From: Mycobacterium sp. IS-836
GTDB lineage: Bacteria; Actinomycetota; Actinomycetes; Mycobacteriales; Mycobacteriaceae
DNA length: 64,000 bases
Reading direction: 5' to 3'
Assembly (NCBI RefSeq): GCF_001954275.1
Contig: NZ_MBEU01000055.1
Span: forward strand, 62,001-126,000
Positions 7,724 through 19,266 of the stretch are shown here, piece by piece; position 1 is the stretch's first letter; the number at the start of each line of letters is the position of its first letter. The translations under genes and the position numbers were made by a program. The notes under the pieces are model-generated. The model saw only the letters and a program-made list of their open reading frames with translations, did no database searches and was not told where the DNA came from.

Positions 7724-9119
7724 TGTCCATGCTTGGTAGTGGGGCCGTAGTCGTCGGTGCCAGCATCAGTGGGTTGCTCGCCGCCAGGGTCCTGGCCGAC
7801 CACTACGACTCCGTCAGCGTAGTGGATCGAGACGTTCTTCCGGCGGGCCCGCTGCACCGGCGCGGGGTTCCCCAAGCTGCGCACGCCCATGTTCTGCTGG
7901 CGCGCTGCCCGCCGCTTCTGCGCGAGTTTTTTCCGGGGATTCTTCATGAGCTATACGCCGACGGCGTCCCCGTATGGGCTGATGGAGATCTTTCGAAGAT
8001 CGACTTATCGTTTGGCGGCCATCGGCTGGTGCGCAGCGGTCGTCTGCGTTACCCCGAAGCGTACGTACAGTACTACGCGAGCCGGCCGTTGCTGGAATAT
8101 CGGCTTCGACGGCGGGTCCAGGGTATTCCGAACGTCACCGTCCTCGATCGACGCGACGCTGTCGACTTGGTGGCGACCGCCGATCGCGCGCGGGTTGCGG
8201 GAGTTCGTGTGGCAGACCGAGATGGAGCCGAGACGACGCTGGCCGCGGAGCTGGTCGTTGACGCGACGGGCCGCGGTTCGCGAACCCCGGTTTTTCTGGA
8301 GAAGCTCGGTTACGGCCGTCCGCCGCAAGACGAGCTGGTAGTGCGGATGGCTTACGCCAGCCAGATGTTGAGAATCCCACGCGGGATGCTCGGCACAAGG
8401 TTGGTTGGGCGGCCCCCAGAGCCGGGCCTGCCGGCCGGCTTTGTTCTGGTGGAGAACGAGAACAACGATTGGGTGCTTACCCTCAGCGCGATAGCGGGCA
8501 ACGAGCCCCCAACCGAGTACGCGGAAATACTAGAATTTCTAGGGCAACTCGCGCCAGGTGACGTGCTTGAGGCGGTCCGAGCGGCCCAACCCGTGGGGCA
8601 GGTAACCCGCTACCGGGTGCCGTCAAATCGGTGGCGGCGATACGACAAGATGCGGCGACACCCCGACGGATTGGTCGTCGTCGGTGATGCGATCTGCAGC
8701 TTCAACCCTGTTTACGGTCAGGGCATGACGATGGCCGCACTCGACGCGGTCGCGCTGCGCGATTGTCTGCGGGACGGACACCGTCATCTTCCGCGCCGGT
8801 TTACCATGACTCGGCCAAAAACATTGCCGTAGCCTGGCGAACCGCCGTCGGTGCTGATCTTTCCCTCCCGGAAGTGGCGGGACCGCGACCAACCTCGATG
8901 CGCATTACCAACGCCTTGCTGGAGCGCGTGATCATAGCGGCGCAGACAGACCCCGGTGTGACGGAGCAATTTCTACGTGTCGTCGGAATGATTGACTCAC
9001 CAGCTCGGCTGCTGCAGCCGGCGATGATGCTTCGGATCATCAAAGCCGGTGGTCACCGCCGAGGCCATCGGCGACCAATTGTCACGCAAAATATCCAGTC
9101 GTCAGCGCGCAGCGGCTAG
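7723..9119 (+). pseudogene. FAD-dependent monooxygenase/halogenase-like gene, frameshifted near 8805
   Basis: It starts at ATG 7723, overlapping the GMC gene by 4 bp. The first part encodes a Rossmann FAD site (VVVGASISGLLAARVLAD) and the second FAD motif GLVVVGDAICSFNPVYGQGMT, as in FAD monooxygenases of the UbiH/geranylgeranyl-reductase-like superfamily. After LPRRF the frame runs into a stop at 8832, while the +2-shifted frame continues with YHDSAKNIAVAWRTAVGADL and a normal-looking C-terminus to TAG 9117-9119. Adding one T in the T-run at about 8801-8803 would restore a single product of about 465 residues. This is either true inactivation or a sequencing error. Confidence 0.75.
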
Positions 9120-9179
9120 CCGGATTGGCTTGGGCCGCATAGCGTTACCAGCGATGAGTGCCAACCACAGCGATACCCC

Positions 9180-10385
9180 ATGACACAGACGCTTGACGTC
9201 GACTTGACAGACGGCCGCTTCTACTCCGGCGGGGGCGCGCACGACGCATATCGCTGGATGCGCGCGAACCGGCCGGTTTTTCGCGACCGAAACGGGTTGG
9301 CCGCGGCGGCGACCTACCGGGCCGTCATCGATGCCGAACGCAGCCCGCGGCTATTTTCCAACGCCGGTGGAATCCGGCCCCAATACCCGGGCAAGCCCTA
9401 CATGGTCGAAATGGACGATCCCGAACATCTGTTGCGGCGCAAGCTCGTCAGCGCGGCGTTCACCGGCGCGCGGGTACTGCGGAAGGCGTCGTCCATCGGC
9501 AGGCTGTGCGACGAGCTGATCGATGCGGTGTGTGAGTCGGGGGAGTGTGACTTCGTCCGTGACATTGCCGCTCCGCTGCCGATGGCGGTGATCGGCGACA
9601 TGCTTGGTGTGTTGCCCGAGGACCGCGCGATGCTGCTGAAATGGTCCGACGAGCTCGTCGGTGGGCCAAGTTCGCCGGCCAACGCGTCATCGATGCAAGC
9701 AGTGATGGATGCATTCGCCGAATACAGGGCGTTCACGATGGACATGATCACAAAACGCCGAACGGAACCGTCGGACGACTTGCTCAATGTCCTAGTAAAT
9801 GCGGAAATCGATGGACGCCGGTTGTCGGATGACGAAATCGTCTATGAGTCACTGCTGATCCTGATCGGCGGCGACGAGACCACCCGGCACGTTCTCTCCG
9901 GCGGCGTCGAACAACTGCTGCGGAATCGCGACCAATGGAAAGCGCTGCGCGACGACTCCAGTCTGCTGCCGCCCGCGGTCGAGGAGATGCTTCGGTGGAC
10001 CTCGCCGGTAAAGAACATGTGCCGCACACTCACCGCAGACACCGTGTTTCACGGCACTGCGCTGCGAGCCGGCGAAAAGATCATGCTGCTGTTCGAGTCG
10101 GCCAACTTCGACGAAGCGATCTTTGACGATCCGGATAAATTCCGTATCGACCGCAACCCCAACAGGCACCTGGCATTCGGCTTTGGTACGCACTTTTGCC
10201 TGGGGAACCAGTTGGCGCGATTGGAACTTTCACTGATGCTTTCGCGGCTGCTGCAGCGACTGCCCGATATGCGGTTGGCTGGCGACGCCGAGTTGCCCTT
10301 GCGTCCAGCAAATTTCGTCACCGGGCCAGAATCGATGCCAGTACTATTCACGCCCTCGAAACCATCTGTACCGCGATGTTATTAG
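9180..10385 (+). CDS. Cytochrome P450, CYP142-like
   Basis: 401 residues. The heme loop is FGFGTHFCLG with Cys340 as axial ligand. The I-helix oxygen-activation motif is GGDETT (230-235) and the K-helix ExxR is E269/R272. The opening (AYRWMRANRPVFRDRNGLAAA) and stretches such as CDFVRDIAAPLPMAVIGDMLGV closely resemble, from memory, M. tuberculosis CYP142A1, which oxidises the cholesterol side chain at C26/C27. The neighbours here are not the usual sterol genes, so the substrate may be a different steroid or branched-chain lipid. Redox partners are not encoded nearby. Confidence 0.9.
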   Translation: MTQTLDVDLTDGRFYSGGGAHDAYRWMRANRPVFRDRNGLAAAATYRAVIDAERSPRLFSNAGGIRPQYPGKPYMVEMDDPEHLLRRKLVSAAFTGARVLRKASSIGRLCDELIDAVCESGECDFVRDIAAPLPMAVIGDMLGVLPEDRAMLLKWSDELVGGPSSPANASSMQAVMDAFAEYRAFTMDMITKRRTEPSDDLLNVLVNAEIDGRRLSDDEIVYESLLILIGGDETTRHVLSGGVEQLLRNRDQWKALRDDSSLLPPAVEEMLRWTSPVKNMCRTLTADTVFHGTALRAGEKIMLLFESANFDEAIFDDPDKFRIDRNPNRHLAFGFGTHFCLGNQLARLELSLMLSRLLQRLPDMRLAGDAELPLRPANFVTGPESMPVLFTPSKPSVPRCY

Positions 10386-10515
10386 AGATCTCGGTGCCCA
10401 GATGCGTCGTGCGGCTCTCGGCTATGAGGCCGCCGCTTTCCCCGACTGACAGGAGAATCGTGTGTACAGTCCTACTGTTGCCCCGAAGGTGTTCGAGGAC
10501 TGGGGTGAATAGACG

Positions 10516-11195
10516 ATGCCGACCGACGCATTCGAAATGGCCTTGGTTCACAGCATTTTCCGCGACGAGCTCAACTTTGCCCCAGAACTGATCCGGAGCG
10601 TGCGACCCGATCAGCACGGGCGTCGAAAGCGCGTAGCGAAGCACGTCGCAAACGTACTGGCGGCGTTGCATCACCACCACACGGCGGAGGACGAGCTGCT
10701 GTGGCCGAAGCTGCGCGACCGGATACCCATCCATGCTGAGGACATTCAGCGGATGGAAACCGAACACGAATTCATCGCGAAGACGGCGGTCATTGTCGAG
10801 ACGCGCTTGGCCGAGTGGATCGCCGCGACCGGCTTCACAACAACGCAGCGCGCAACCACTCGCGGGCGGCGGAGATGTTGGCTTCCGAGATCAACGCGCT
10901 CGCGGAGGTAGTCGGCGATCACCTGACCGCCGAGGAGGAGCGCGTCCTTCCGCTCATCAACAGACACATCACCGACCGTGAATGGCGGGCAGTCACCGAA
11001 CGGGGCGCCGCCTTCCTCAGCGGCCGCAATATCTGGTTCGGCACCGCATTCGCCGGCATGGTCTTCGAGGCATGCACAGCCGACGAGCGCCGGCGTTTTT
11101 TGGCCGGCATGCCGCCACCGCAAAGGATGCTGGTGAAGCTGTTTGCACGACGGGCCGGGGCCAGTTACCGCGCGGGGCTGGAACCCGCGGGCTGA
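10516..11195 (+). pseudogene. Hemerythrin-like HHE-domain gene, frameshifted near 10832
   Basis: The first frame from ATG 10516 carries an HHE-type four-helix start: LVHSIFRDELN, then HHHHTAEDELLWP and METEHEFI, which are the diiron ligands of mycobacterial hemerythrin-like proteins. After about WIAATGF the frame degenerates, while the frame one base over continues HNNAARNHSRAAEMLASEI and then HLTAEEERVLPLI, the second half of the HHE fold. Restoring one C in the run at about 10830-10834 joins them into a protein of about 226 residues. Like the FAD gene at 7723, it appears inactivated by a one-base loss. Confidence 0.7.
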
Positions 11196-11237
11196 CAGAT
11201 CGCGTCGCTTGTCACCCCTGGCCGCCACACTGGCGAC

Positions 11238-11879
11238 GTGCTCGACCTCATCCTGCCGCTGGAATGTGGCGGCTGCGGCGCGCCTGCGACCCGCTGGTGC
11301 GGCGCGTGCGCCCTAGCGCTGGCCGTCAAACCCGACGAACCGCACCTGATCACCCCGCGCATCGACCCGCAGGCGCCGGTGTTCGCGCTCGGTCGCTACG
11401 CCGGCGCGCGGCGCCAGGCGATCCTCGCGCTGAAGGAGCACGGGCGCGCCGACCTCGTCGCGCCGCTGGCCCGCGCGCTGGCCATCGGGCTGCACCGGCT
11501 GCTGACGTGGGGCATGCTCGAGACGCCGTTGACGATCGTGCCCGCGCCGACCCGGCGTTCGGCGGCGCGCCGGCGTGGCGGCGACCCCGTCGCCCGGTTG
11601 GCCGCCGCGGCGGTCGCCGCGCACCCGGACGCCGTCGTCGTGCCGGCCCTGCGGATGACGGCGCTGGCCCGCGACTCGGTGGGCCTGCGCCCCGCCGCCC
11701 GCGAGCGCAACATCGCGGGCCGGGTCCTGCTGCGGGGTAGGCCCGCAAAACTACAGCGCACCGAAGTCCTGATCGTCGACGACATCGTCACCACCGGCGC
11801 GACGGCACGCGAATCGGTGCGCGTCCTGCGGTCCGCCGGGGTCCGGGTGGCCGCGGTGCTGGCGATCGCGGCCGCCTGA
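11238..11879 (+). CDS. ComF-family phosphoribosyltransferase-like protein (Rv3242c-like)
   Basis: 213 residues from GTG 11238. The N-terminal CGGCGAPATRWCGAC is a zinc-binding Cys cluster, and the C-terminal PRPP loop VLIVDDIVTTGATARES is the phosphoribosyltransferase signature. ComF proteins are linked to DNA uptake in competent bacteria; the function in mycobacteria is not established. It marks the left end of the conserved backbone, lying directly before hpf and secA1 as in M. tuberculosis. Confidence 0.85.
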   Translation: MLDLILPLECGGCGAPATRWCGACALALAVKPDEPHLITPRIDPQAPVFALGRYAGARRQAILALKEHGRADLVAPLARALAIGLHRLLTWGMLETPLTIVPAPTRRSAARRRGGDPVARLAAAAVAAHPDAVVVPALRMTALARDSVGLRPAARERNIAGRVLLRGRPAKLQRTEVLIVDDIVTTGATARESVRVLRSAGVRVAAVLAIAAA

Positions 11880-12213
11880 GGCTGTGCCTCTCCCGGTGTC
11901 GCTCCCTGTGCGGTAGCCAAGAGGTTGTGAAGAACTCGCAACAGGTGAGCGAAATGGTGGCATCGCAAGGCGAACACGAGCTAACGTCGAGGACAACCTT
12001 CAGGAACTTAAGAGGACCTACTGGTCTGACTCACTGGTCGCGATTCTCAGGTTGATACGCCACTTGCGGAGGGGGTGAGTATTCGACACCTTGCACCGGC
12101 GGGCTGCCTGCGGCGGCGATCTCTTTCAAGTCGCTCCCACCCCGTCGTTGCGTCTTCAAGAAAGCCGACACGCAGGGCGCGTGCGACGTGAAAAGAGAAA
12201 CGAGTTGTCACGT
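11880..12213 (+). other. Intergenic region upstream of hpf
   Basis: About 330 bp between comF and hpf with no convincing gene. The hpf frame is open upstream to about 12091 but lacks conserved sequence there. The length is consistent with a promoter plus a long leader, but I could not define a -10/-35 pair or a riboswitch-like fold with confidence. Confidence 0.35.
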
Positions 12214-12939
12214 ATGTCAAGGCTCACCGTGGATTCCGGTCAGATTCTGGATCAACCGCCGGCAGAAACCGACGCGCAGGAACCGACAACGTCCGCCGAG
12301 GTCGTGTTCAAGGGCCGCAACGTCGAGATTCCGGATCACTTCCGCGTCTATGTCTCGCAGAAACTCGCCCGCTTGGAACGGTTCGACAAGACCGTCTACC
12401 TGTTCGACGTCGAGCTCAAGCACCAACGCAACCGTCGTCAACGCAAGTGCTGTCAGCGCGTGGAGGTCACCGCGCGGGGCCGCGGGCCGGTAGTCCGCGG
12501 CGAGGCCTGCGCGGACAGCTTCTATGCCGCGCTGGAGGCGGCGGTCGTCAGGCTGGAAAGCCGGCTGCGGCGCGGCAAGGATCGCCGCAAGGTGCACTAC
12601 GGCGAAAAGACACCCGTTTCCCTGGCCGAGGCCACCGCGGTGGCCCCGCCGCCGGAGCGGTCCCTCAACAACAAGCTCAATGGCAAGGCCTTCAACGACA
12701 GCCAGGCGGCGCCGCCGCACCAGCACGAAGCCGAACCCGACGACCACGCCGACCACGCGCCGGGCCGCGTCGTGCGCACAAAAGAGCATCAAGCCAAGCC
12801 GATGTCGGTCGACGACGCGCTCTACGAAATGGAACTCGTCGGCCACAACTTCTTTTTGTTCTATGACAAGGAGACCGAACGGCCGTCCGTCGTCTACCGG
12901 CGGCACGCTTATGACTACGGGCTGATCAGGCTCTCCTGA
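12214..12939 (+). CDS. hpf: Long-form ribosome hibernation promoting factor (Rv3241c-like, MPY)
   Basis: 241 residues. Residues 29-130 form the HPF/YfiA ribosome-binding domain ([36 protein letters not shown]), followed by a charged, His/Asp-rich linker and a C-terminal dimerisation domain from about 186 ([24 protein letters not shown]). Long HPFs join two 70S ribosomes into inactive 100S dimers in other bacteria; the mycobacterial protein binds 70S and blocks the decoding centre. ATG 12214 is preferred by homology, and TTG 12205 with purine-rich upstream bases is an alternative. It lies directly upstream of secA1, as in other mycobacteria. Confidence 0.92.
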   Translation: MSRLTVDSGQILDQPPAETDAQEPTTSAEVVFKGRNVEIPDHFRVYVSQKLARLERFDKTVYLFDVELKHQRNRRQRKCCQRVEVTARGRGPVVRGEACADSFYAALEAAVVRLESRLRRGKDRRKVHYGEKTPVSLAEATAVAPPPERSLNNKLNGKAFNDSQAAPPHQHEAEPDDHADHAPGRVVRTKEHQAKPMSVDDALYEMELVGHNFFLFYDKETERPSVVYRRHAYDYGLIRLS

Positions 12940-12960
12940 GGGTCGGCGGACATCACGGGG

Positions 12961-12991
12961 TTGTCACCTACCATGGGAGTCGCCTTATAGA
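12961..12991 (+). promoter_or_regulatory. Candidate SigA-type promoter for secA1
   Basis: TTGTCA at 12961-12966 and TATAGA at 12986-12991 are separated by 19 bases (18 if TTATAG is taken as the -10). This would start transcription near 12998, just upstream of the secA1 GTG. It is a match by inspection only. Confidence 0.4.
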
Positions 12992-13018
12992 AGACTCCTA
13001 CCAACAGGGGACATAGCT

Positions 13019-15868
<2,850 letters not shown>

Positions 15869-15891
15869 CCCGTCGCTCCCACCTTCCGTCG

Positions 15892-15943
15892 AACGTGCGG
15901 CTGGCCGCACGTTGGGCGTCGAGTGTGCGGCTGGCCGCACGTT
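15892..15943. repeat. Two tandem GTGCGGCTGGCCGCAC hairpins downstream of secA1
   Basis: Two copies of an interrupted palindrome lie at 15892-15913 and 15923-15943. Copy 1 is a perfect 10-bp stem (AACGTGCGGC / GCCGCACGTT) with a TG loop, and copy 2 has one mismatch near the stem base. There is no T-tract, so a classical Rho-independent terminator is not assured. They could terminate secA1 transcription or be a small dispersed repeat. Confidence 0.65.
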
Positions 15944-16007
15944 CGCGGGAAGAATTTGAGGCAGCTGCCTCATGCGCGGCTCCGGCGGCGGCGCGCAGCA
16001 TCGGTGG

Positions 16008-16754
16008 ATGACAAAATTTCGCACACCCGCCGATGCCGCCTCGGCCATCCTGCGGAACCCCACGCTGCCCACCGGGGACGACGAAAGATTCACCGGCTTC
16101 GGCGTTTTGGGGCTGCCCTTCGCCAGCGGCCACTATCTCGCCCTGCGCTGCATACCCTCGGCGTCGTTCGCGCCCGGCTACCGATCGGTGTGGCACCGGG
16201 ATCCGGACGGCGTGTGGACGTTCTACGCGACGACGCCCGCCGAGCAGAGCTGTTCGCGTTACTTCAGCTCGGCGACGCCGAACGACGCGGTCCAATGCGA
16301 TATCGACGTCGCGTGGGTCACCCCGTGGTCGCTCTACGTCCAGATCCCGGGGCTGCTCGAGTGGCACCTGGACATCGGGGTCACCACGACCACACGGCTG
16401 ATGACCCGGATCGCGCAGCGGCTGCCCGCAGCGGCGTGGACCAACCGGCTGGCCCTCCGTGTGATGGGCCGAGCCACCGGTCCGGCGATGGGCGCCGGAC
16501 AGATCCGGCTAACCGGGGCGGTTCCGAACGGGCAGCGATTCATGCTTGCCCCGAGGAGATTCTGGGCGGTCATCGGCTCGCGCGCGACGCTGCGCGGAGA
16601 CGACCTTGGCCCGGTCGGGCCGCTGCATCCGCAGGCCCGCCTGGCCGACTTCCGGGCCCCGCAGCGCGGGTTCTTCGTGGTCGGCGGCGGTCATCTCGAG
16701 ACGTTCGATCCCAGCCGCCACCATGCCGTCGGGCGCACCGTCTCGATTGCCTGA
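16008..16754 (+). CDS. Hypothetical protein, possible partner of the HD-GYP regulator
   Basis: 248 residues from ATG 16008. I do not recognise the family. It has no signal peptide or obvious transmembrane helix. It is rich in aromatic residues in the middle (SVWHRDPDGVWTFYATTP, WHLDIGVTTTTRL), which suggests a beta-rich fold of the lipocalin or heterocyclic-ligand type, but this is a guess. It sits 31 bp ahead of the HD-GYP/LuxR gene on the same strand, at a place where M. tuberculosis carries a different gene (Rv3239c). The two probably form one transcript. Confidence 0.6.
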   Translation: MTKFRTPADAASAILRNPTLPTGDDERFTGFGVLGLPFASGHYLALRCIPSASFAPGYRSVWHRDPDGVWTFYATTPAEQSCSRYFSSATPNDAVQCDIDVAWVTPWSLYVQIPGLLEWHLDIGVTTTTRLMTRIAQRLPAAAWTNRLALRVMGRATGPAMGAGQIRLTGAVPNGQRFMLAPRRFWAVIGSRATLRGDDLGPVGPLHPQARLADFRAPQRGFFVVGGGHLETFDPSRHHAVGRTVSIA

Positions 16755-16785
16755 CCAGCGCCGGTCAGCTGGGCACAATGAGTTG

Positions 16786-18351
16786 ATGGCGGCCGAGGCG
16801 TCCGAAGCTCCGACTCGCGCAGAGCTGCTGGCCGCGCTGTCCGTGGCCATCGACCTGGGCCTGGGGCAGCCCGCCGAGCACATGCTTCGCGCCGCGATGA
16901 TCGCGACCCGGCTCGCGGACCGGCTCGGGCTCACCGATGCGCAACGGGATTGCGTGTACTACACGACGCTGATCATGTGGATCGGTTGTCACGCCGACTC
17001 CCACGAATACGCGCGCTGGTTCGGCGACGACATCGCCGTGCGCCACGACTCCTATCTGGTCGACTGGTCGGGCCTGCCGTATCTGCGTTTCCTGCTGAGC
17101 AACGTCGGCCGCGGCGAACCGCTGACGCACCGGTTATCAATAATGGCAACGCTTTTCGTCAATGCGCGCGGTCAGCTGTCCCGCTTGATCCATTCGCATT
17201 GCACGTCGGCGGCGCTGCTGGCCGACCGAATCGGCCTGGGGCCCGATGTGCAGGCGTCGCTCGCGTTCGCGTTCGAGCGATACGACGGCGGCGGCCTGCC
17301 CGGCGGCGCCCACGGCGAGCAGATCCCGATCCAGATGCGGGTCGCACAGGTCGCCGACATGGTCGAGGTGCACCACCGCGCGTACGGGGTCGACGGCGCC
17401 GTAGCCGTGGCCCGCAGCCGACGGGGTGGCCAGTTCGACCCGCGCGTCGTCGACGCGTTCGTCCAGCACGCGGACACCATCCTGGCCGGCCCGCCGGCCG
17501 GTGACGCCTGGGCGGCGGCATTGCGCGAGGCGCCCGATCGTCACGAGCGGCTCGACGAACCGGGGCTGGACGCCCTCCTCGTCGCGTTCGGCGACTTTGT
17601 CGACCTGAAATGCCCGTTCACGCTGGGGCATTCGCGCGCGGTGGCCCGCCTTGCCGGTGACGCGGCGCTCGCTGCGGGCCTCGACGCCGGTGCCGCGGCG
17701 CTGACCCGACGTGCCGGCCACGTCCACGACCTGGGCCGCATCGGTGTGTCGAACCAAATCTGGTCCAAGCCGGCATCGTTGAGTGCGGCCGAGTTCGAAC
17801 GGGTTCGGCTGCATCCCTACCTCACCGTGCGGATCCTCAACCAGGTCCCCGGCCTCGCGCGGCTGGCCGAGGTCGCCGGCAATCACCACGAGTGCCTCGA
17901 CGGCTCGGGCTATCCCCGTGGCCTCGCCGGGACCGCGTTGAGCCTGCCCGATCGCGTGCTGGCGGCCGCGGTGAGCTACCAATCCGCTTGCGAGCCAAGG
18001 CCGTATCGCGACGAGCTGTCGACCGGCGCGGCGGCGCGTCGGCTGCGCGAACGGGTGCGCGCGGGCGAGCTCGACCCCGTCGCCGCCGAGGCGGTGCTCC
18101 ACGCGGCGGGCGAACCCGCCCAGCGGCAGCCCCGGCTGCGTCCGGGCGGGCTCACGCCGCGCGAGATCGAAGTGCTGTGCCTGGTCGCCCGCGGGGCGTC
18201 CAACAAGCAGATCGCGGCGTCGTTGGTGATCAGCGAGAAGACGGCCCGCAACCACGTCGAGCGAACGTATGCCAAGATCGGGGTCTCCAACCGCATCGGT
18301 GCCAGCATGTATGCGCTGCAGCACGGGCTGGTGGACCCGGCCCGCGGCTAA
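16786..18351 (+). CDS. Tandem HD/HD-GYP domain protein with C-terminal LuxR-type HTH
   Basis: 521 residues from ATG 16786. Residues about 28-235 form an HD-GYP-like fold whose metal motifs are degenerate: CHADSHE replaces HDxGK, and FERYDGGGLPGG replaces HHExxDGxGYP. Residues about 280-440 form a second, intact copy with VHDLGR (HD at 314-315) and HHECLDGSGYP (367-377). Residues 455-516 are a GerE/LuxR HTH (LTPREIEVLCLVARGASNKQIA). HD-GYP domains elsewhere hydrolyse cyclic di-GMP or related dinucleotides at a di- or tri-iron site. This architecture suggests a transcription factor that senses or degrades a nucleotide second messenger, which is inference. It lies next to mddA but on its own transcript with the gene at 16008. 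Confidence 0.85.
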   Translation: MAAEASEAPTRAELLAALSVAIDLGLGQPAEHMLRAAMIATRLADRLGLTDAQRDCVYYTTLIMWIGCHADSHEYARWFGDDIAVRHDSYLVDWSGLPYLRFLLSNVGRGEPLTHRLSIMATLFVNARGQLSRLIHSHCTSAALLADRIGLGPDVQASLAFAFERYDGGGLPGGAHGEQIPIQMRVAQVADMVEVHHRAYGVDGAVAVARSRRGGQFDPRVVDAFVQHADTILAGPPAGDAWAAALREAPDRHERLDEPGLDALLVAFGDFVDLKCPFTLGHSRAVARLAGDAALAAGLDAGAAALTRRAGHVHDLGRIGVSNQIWSKPASLSAAEFERVRLHPYLTVRILNQVPGLARLAEVAGNHHECLDGSGYPRGLAGTALSLPDRVLAAAVSYQSACEPRPYRDELSTGAAARRLRERVRAGELDPVAAEAVLHAAGEPAQRQPRLRPGGLTPREIEVLCLVARGASNKQIAASLVISEKTARNHVERTYAKIGVSNRIGASMYALQHGLVDPARG

Positions 18352-18403
18352 AAAACACGACCGAAATCGTGCCTGCCTCGTCGGAAAATGAGGCATCCGC
18401 CCC

Positions 18404-19207
18404 ATGTTCAAAAGCGCCGTCGAGGCGCACAATCAGCGAATGAAGCGATTGTTGATAGTCGGCTACGGCGCCGTGGCGTACCTGCTATTTCTTGCCGCGT
18501 TCCTGTACCTCGTTGCTTTCCTGGGCAACTTCTGGGTCCCGCGATCCGTGGACCACGGGATTTCCGCGCCCATCGGCCAGGCGGTGCTGATCAACCTGCT
18601 GCTGCTCGCCGCGTTCGGCGTCCAGCACAGCGTCATGGCGCGCCCGGGGTTCAAGGCGTGGTGGACACGAGTCGTGCCGTCGACGATTGAGCGCAGCACC
18701 TACGTGGTGTTGTCCAGCGCCGTGCTGGTGCTGCTGTACTGGCAATGGCGCACGATGCCGACCGTCATCTGGGACGTGTGGCAGCCGGTCGGGCGCACGG
18801 CGCTGTGGGCGTTGTTCTGGCTCGGATGGGCGATCGCGCTGGCGGCGACCTTCATGGTGAGCCACTTCGACCTGTTCGGACTGCGCCAGGTGTATCTGGC
18901 TTGGCAAGGAAAACCGTACACACACATAGGTTTTCACGCTCGCTGGCTGTACAAGTTGGTGCGCCACCCGCTTATGCTGGGTTTCTTCATCGCCTTCTGG
19001 GCGACGCCCACGATGACGGCCGGGCATCTGCTTTTCTCGATCGGGATGACGGGCTACATCCTGCTCGCCACGCAACTGGAGGAGCACGACCTGATCGGCG
19101 CGCTGGGCGACGAATACCGTGACTACCGTCGTCGGGTGCCGATGGTGCTGCCGTGGCCACGCCCGCACGCGACTCCGCACCCGACTGAGGCGGCGCCCCA
19201 GGGTTAA
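18404..19207 (+). CDS. mddA: MddA-like methanethiol S-methyltransferase, membrane protein (Rv3238c-like)
   Basis: Up to 267 residues; ATG 18440 (MKRLLIVGYGAVAYLLF) is an equally good start. There are five to six hydrophobic helices, with conserved motifs AFGVQHSVMARPGFKAWW, ERSTYVVLSS, RHPLMLGFFIAFWATP and the C-terminal EEHDLIGALGDEYRDYRRRVPM, typical of the NnrU/isoprenylcysteine-methyltransferase superfamily. The mycobacterial orthologue was identified as MddA, which methylates methanethiol to dimethyl sulfide. Function is transferred by family resemblance and by the conserved order with the two genes that follow. Confidence 0.8.
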   Translation: MFKSAVEAHNQRMKRLLIVGYGAVAYLLFLAAFLYLVAFLGNFWVPRSVDHGISAPIGQAVLINLLLLAAFGVQHSVMARPGFKAWWTRVVPSTIERSTYVVLSSAVLVLLYWQWRTMPTVIWDVWQPVGRTALWALFWLGWAIALAATFMVSHFDLFGLRQVYLAWQGKPYTHIGFHARWLYKLVRHPLMLGFFIAFWATPTMTAGHLLFSIGMTGYILLATQLEEHDLIGALGDEYRDYRRRVPMVLPWPRPHATPHPTEAAPQG

Positions 19208-19266
19208 ACCTGAGTTTGGCCGGTGCCGCTTCTCATCGGGCGGTATTTCGCCGAGGATTGACTGCT

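Noticed and set aside
10516..11195. Two separate overlapping genes in place of one hemerythrin-like gene
   Set aside because: Each half alone has only half of the HHE fold and the halves join exactly at one missing base.
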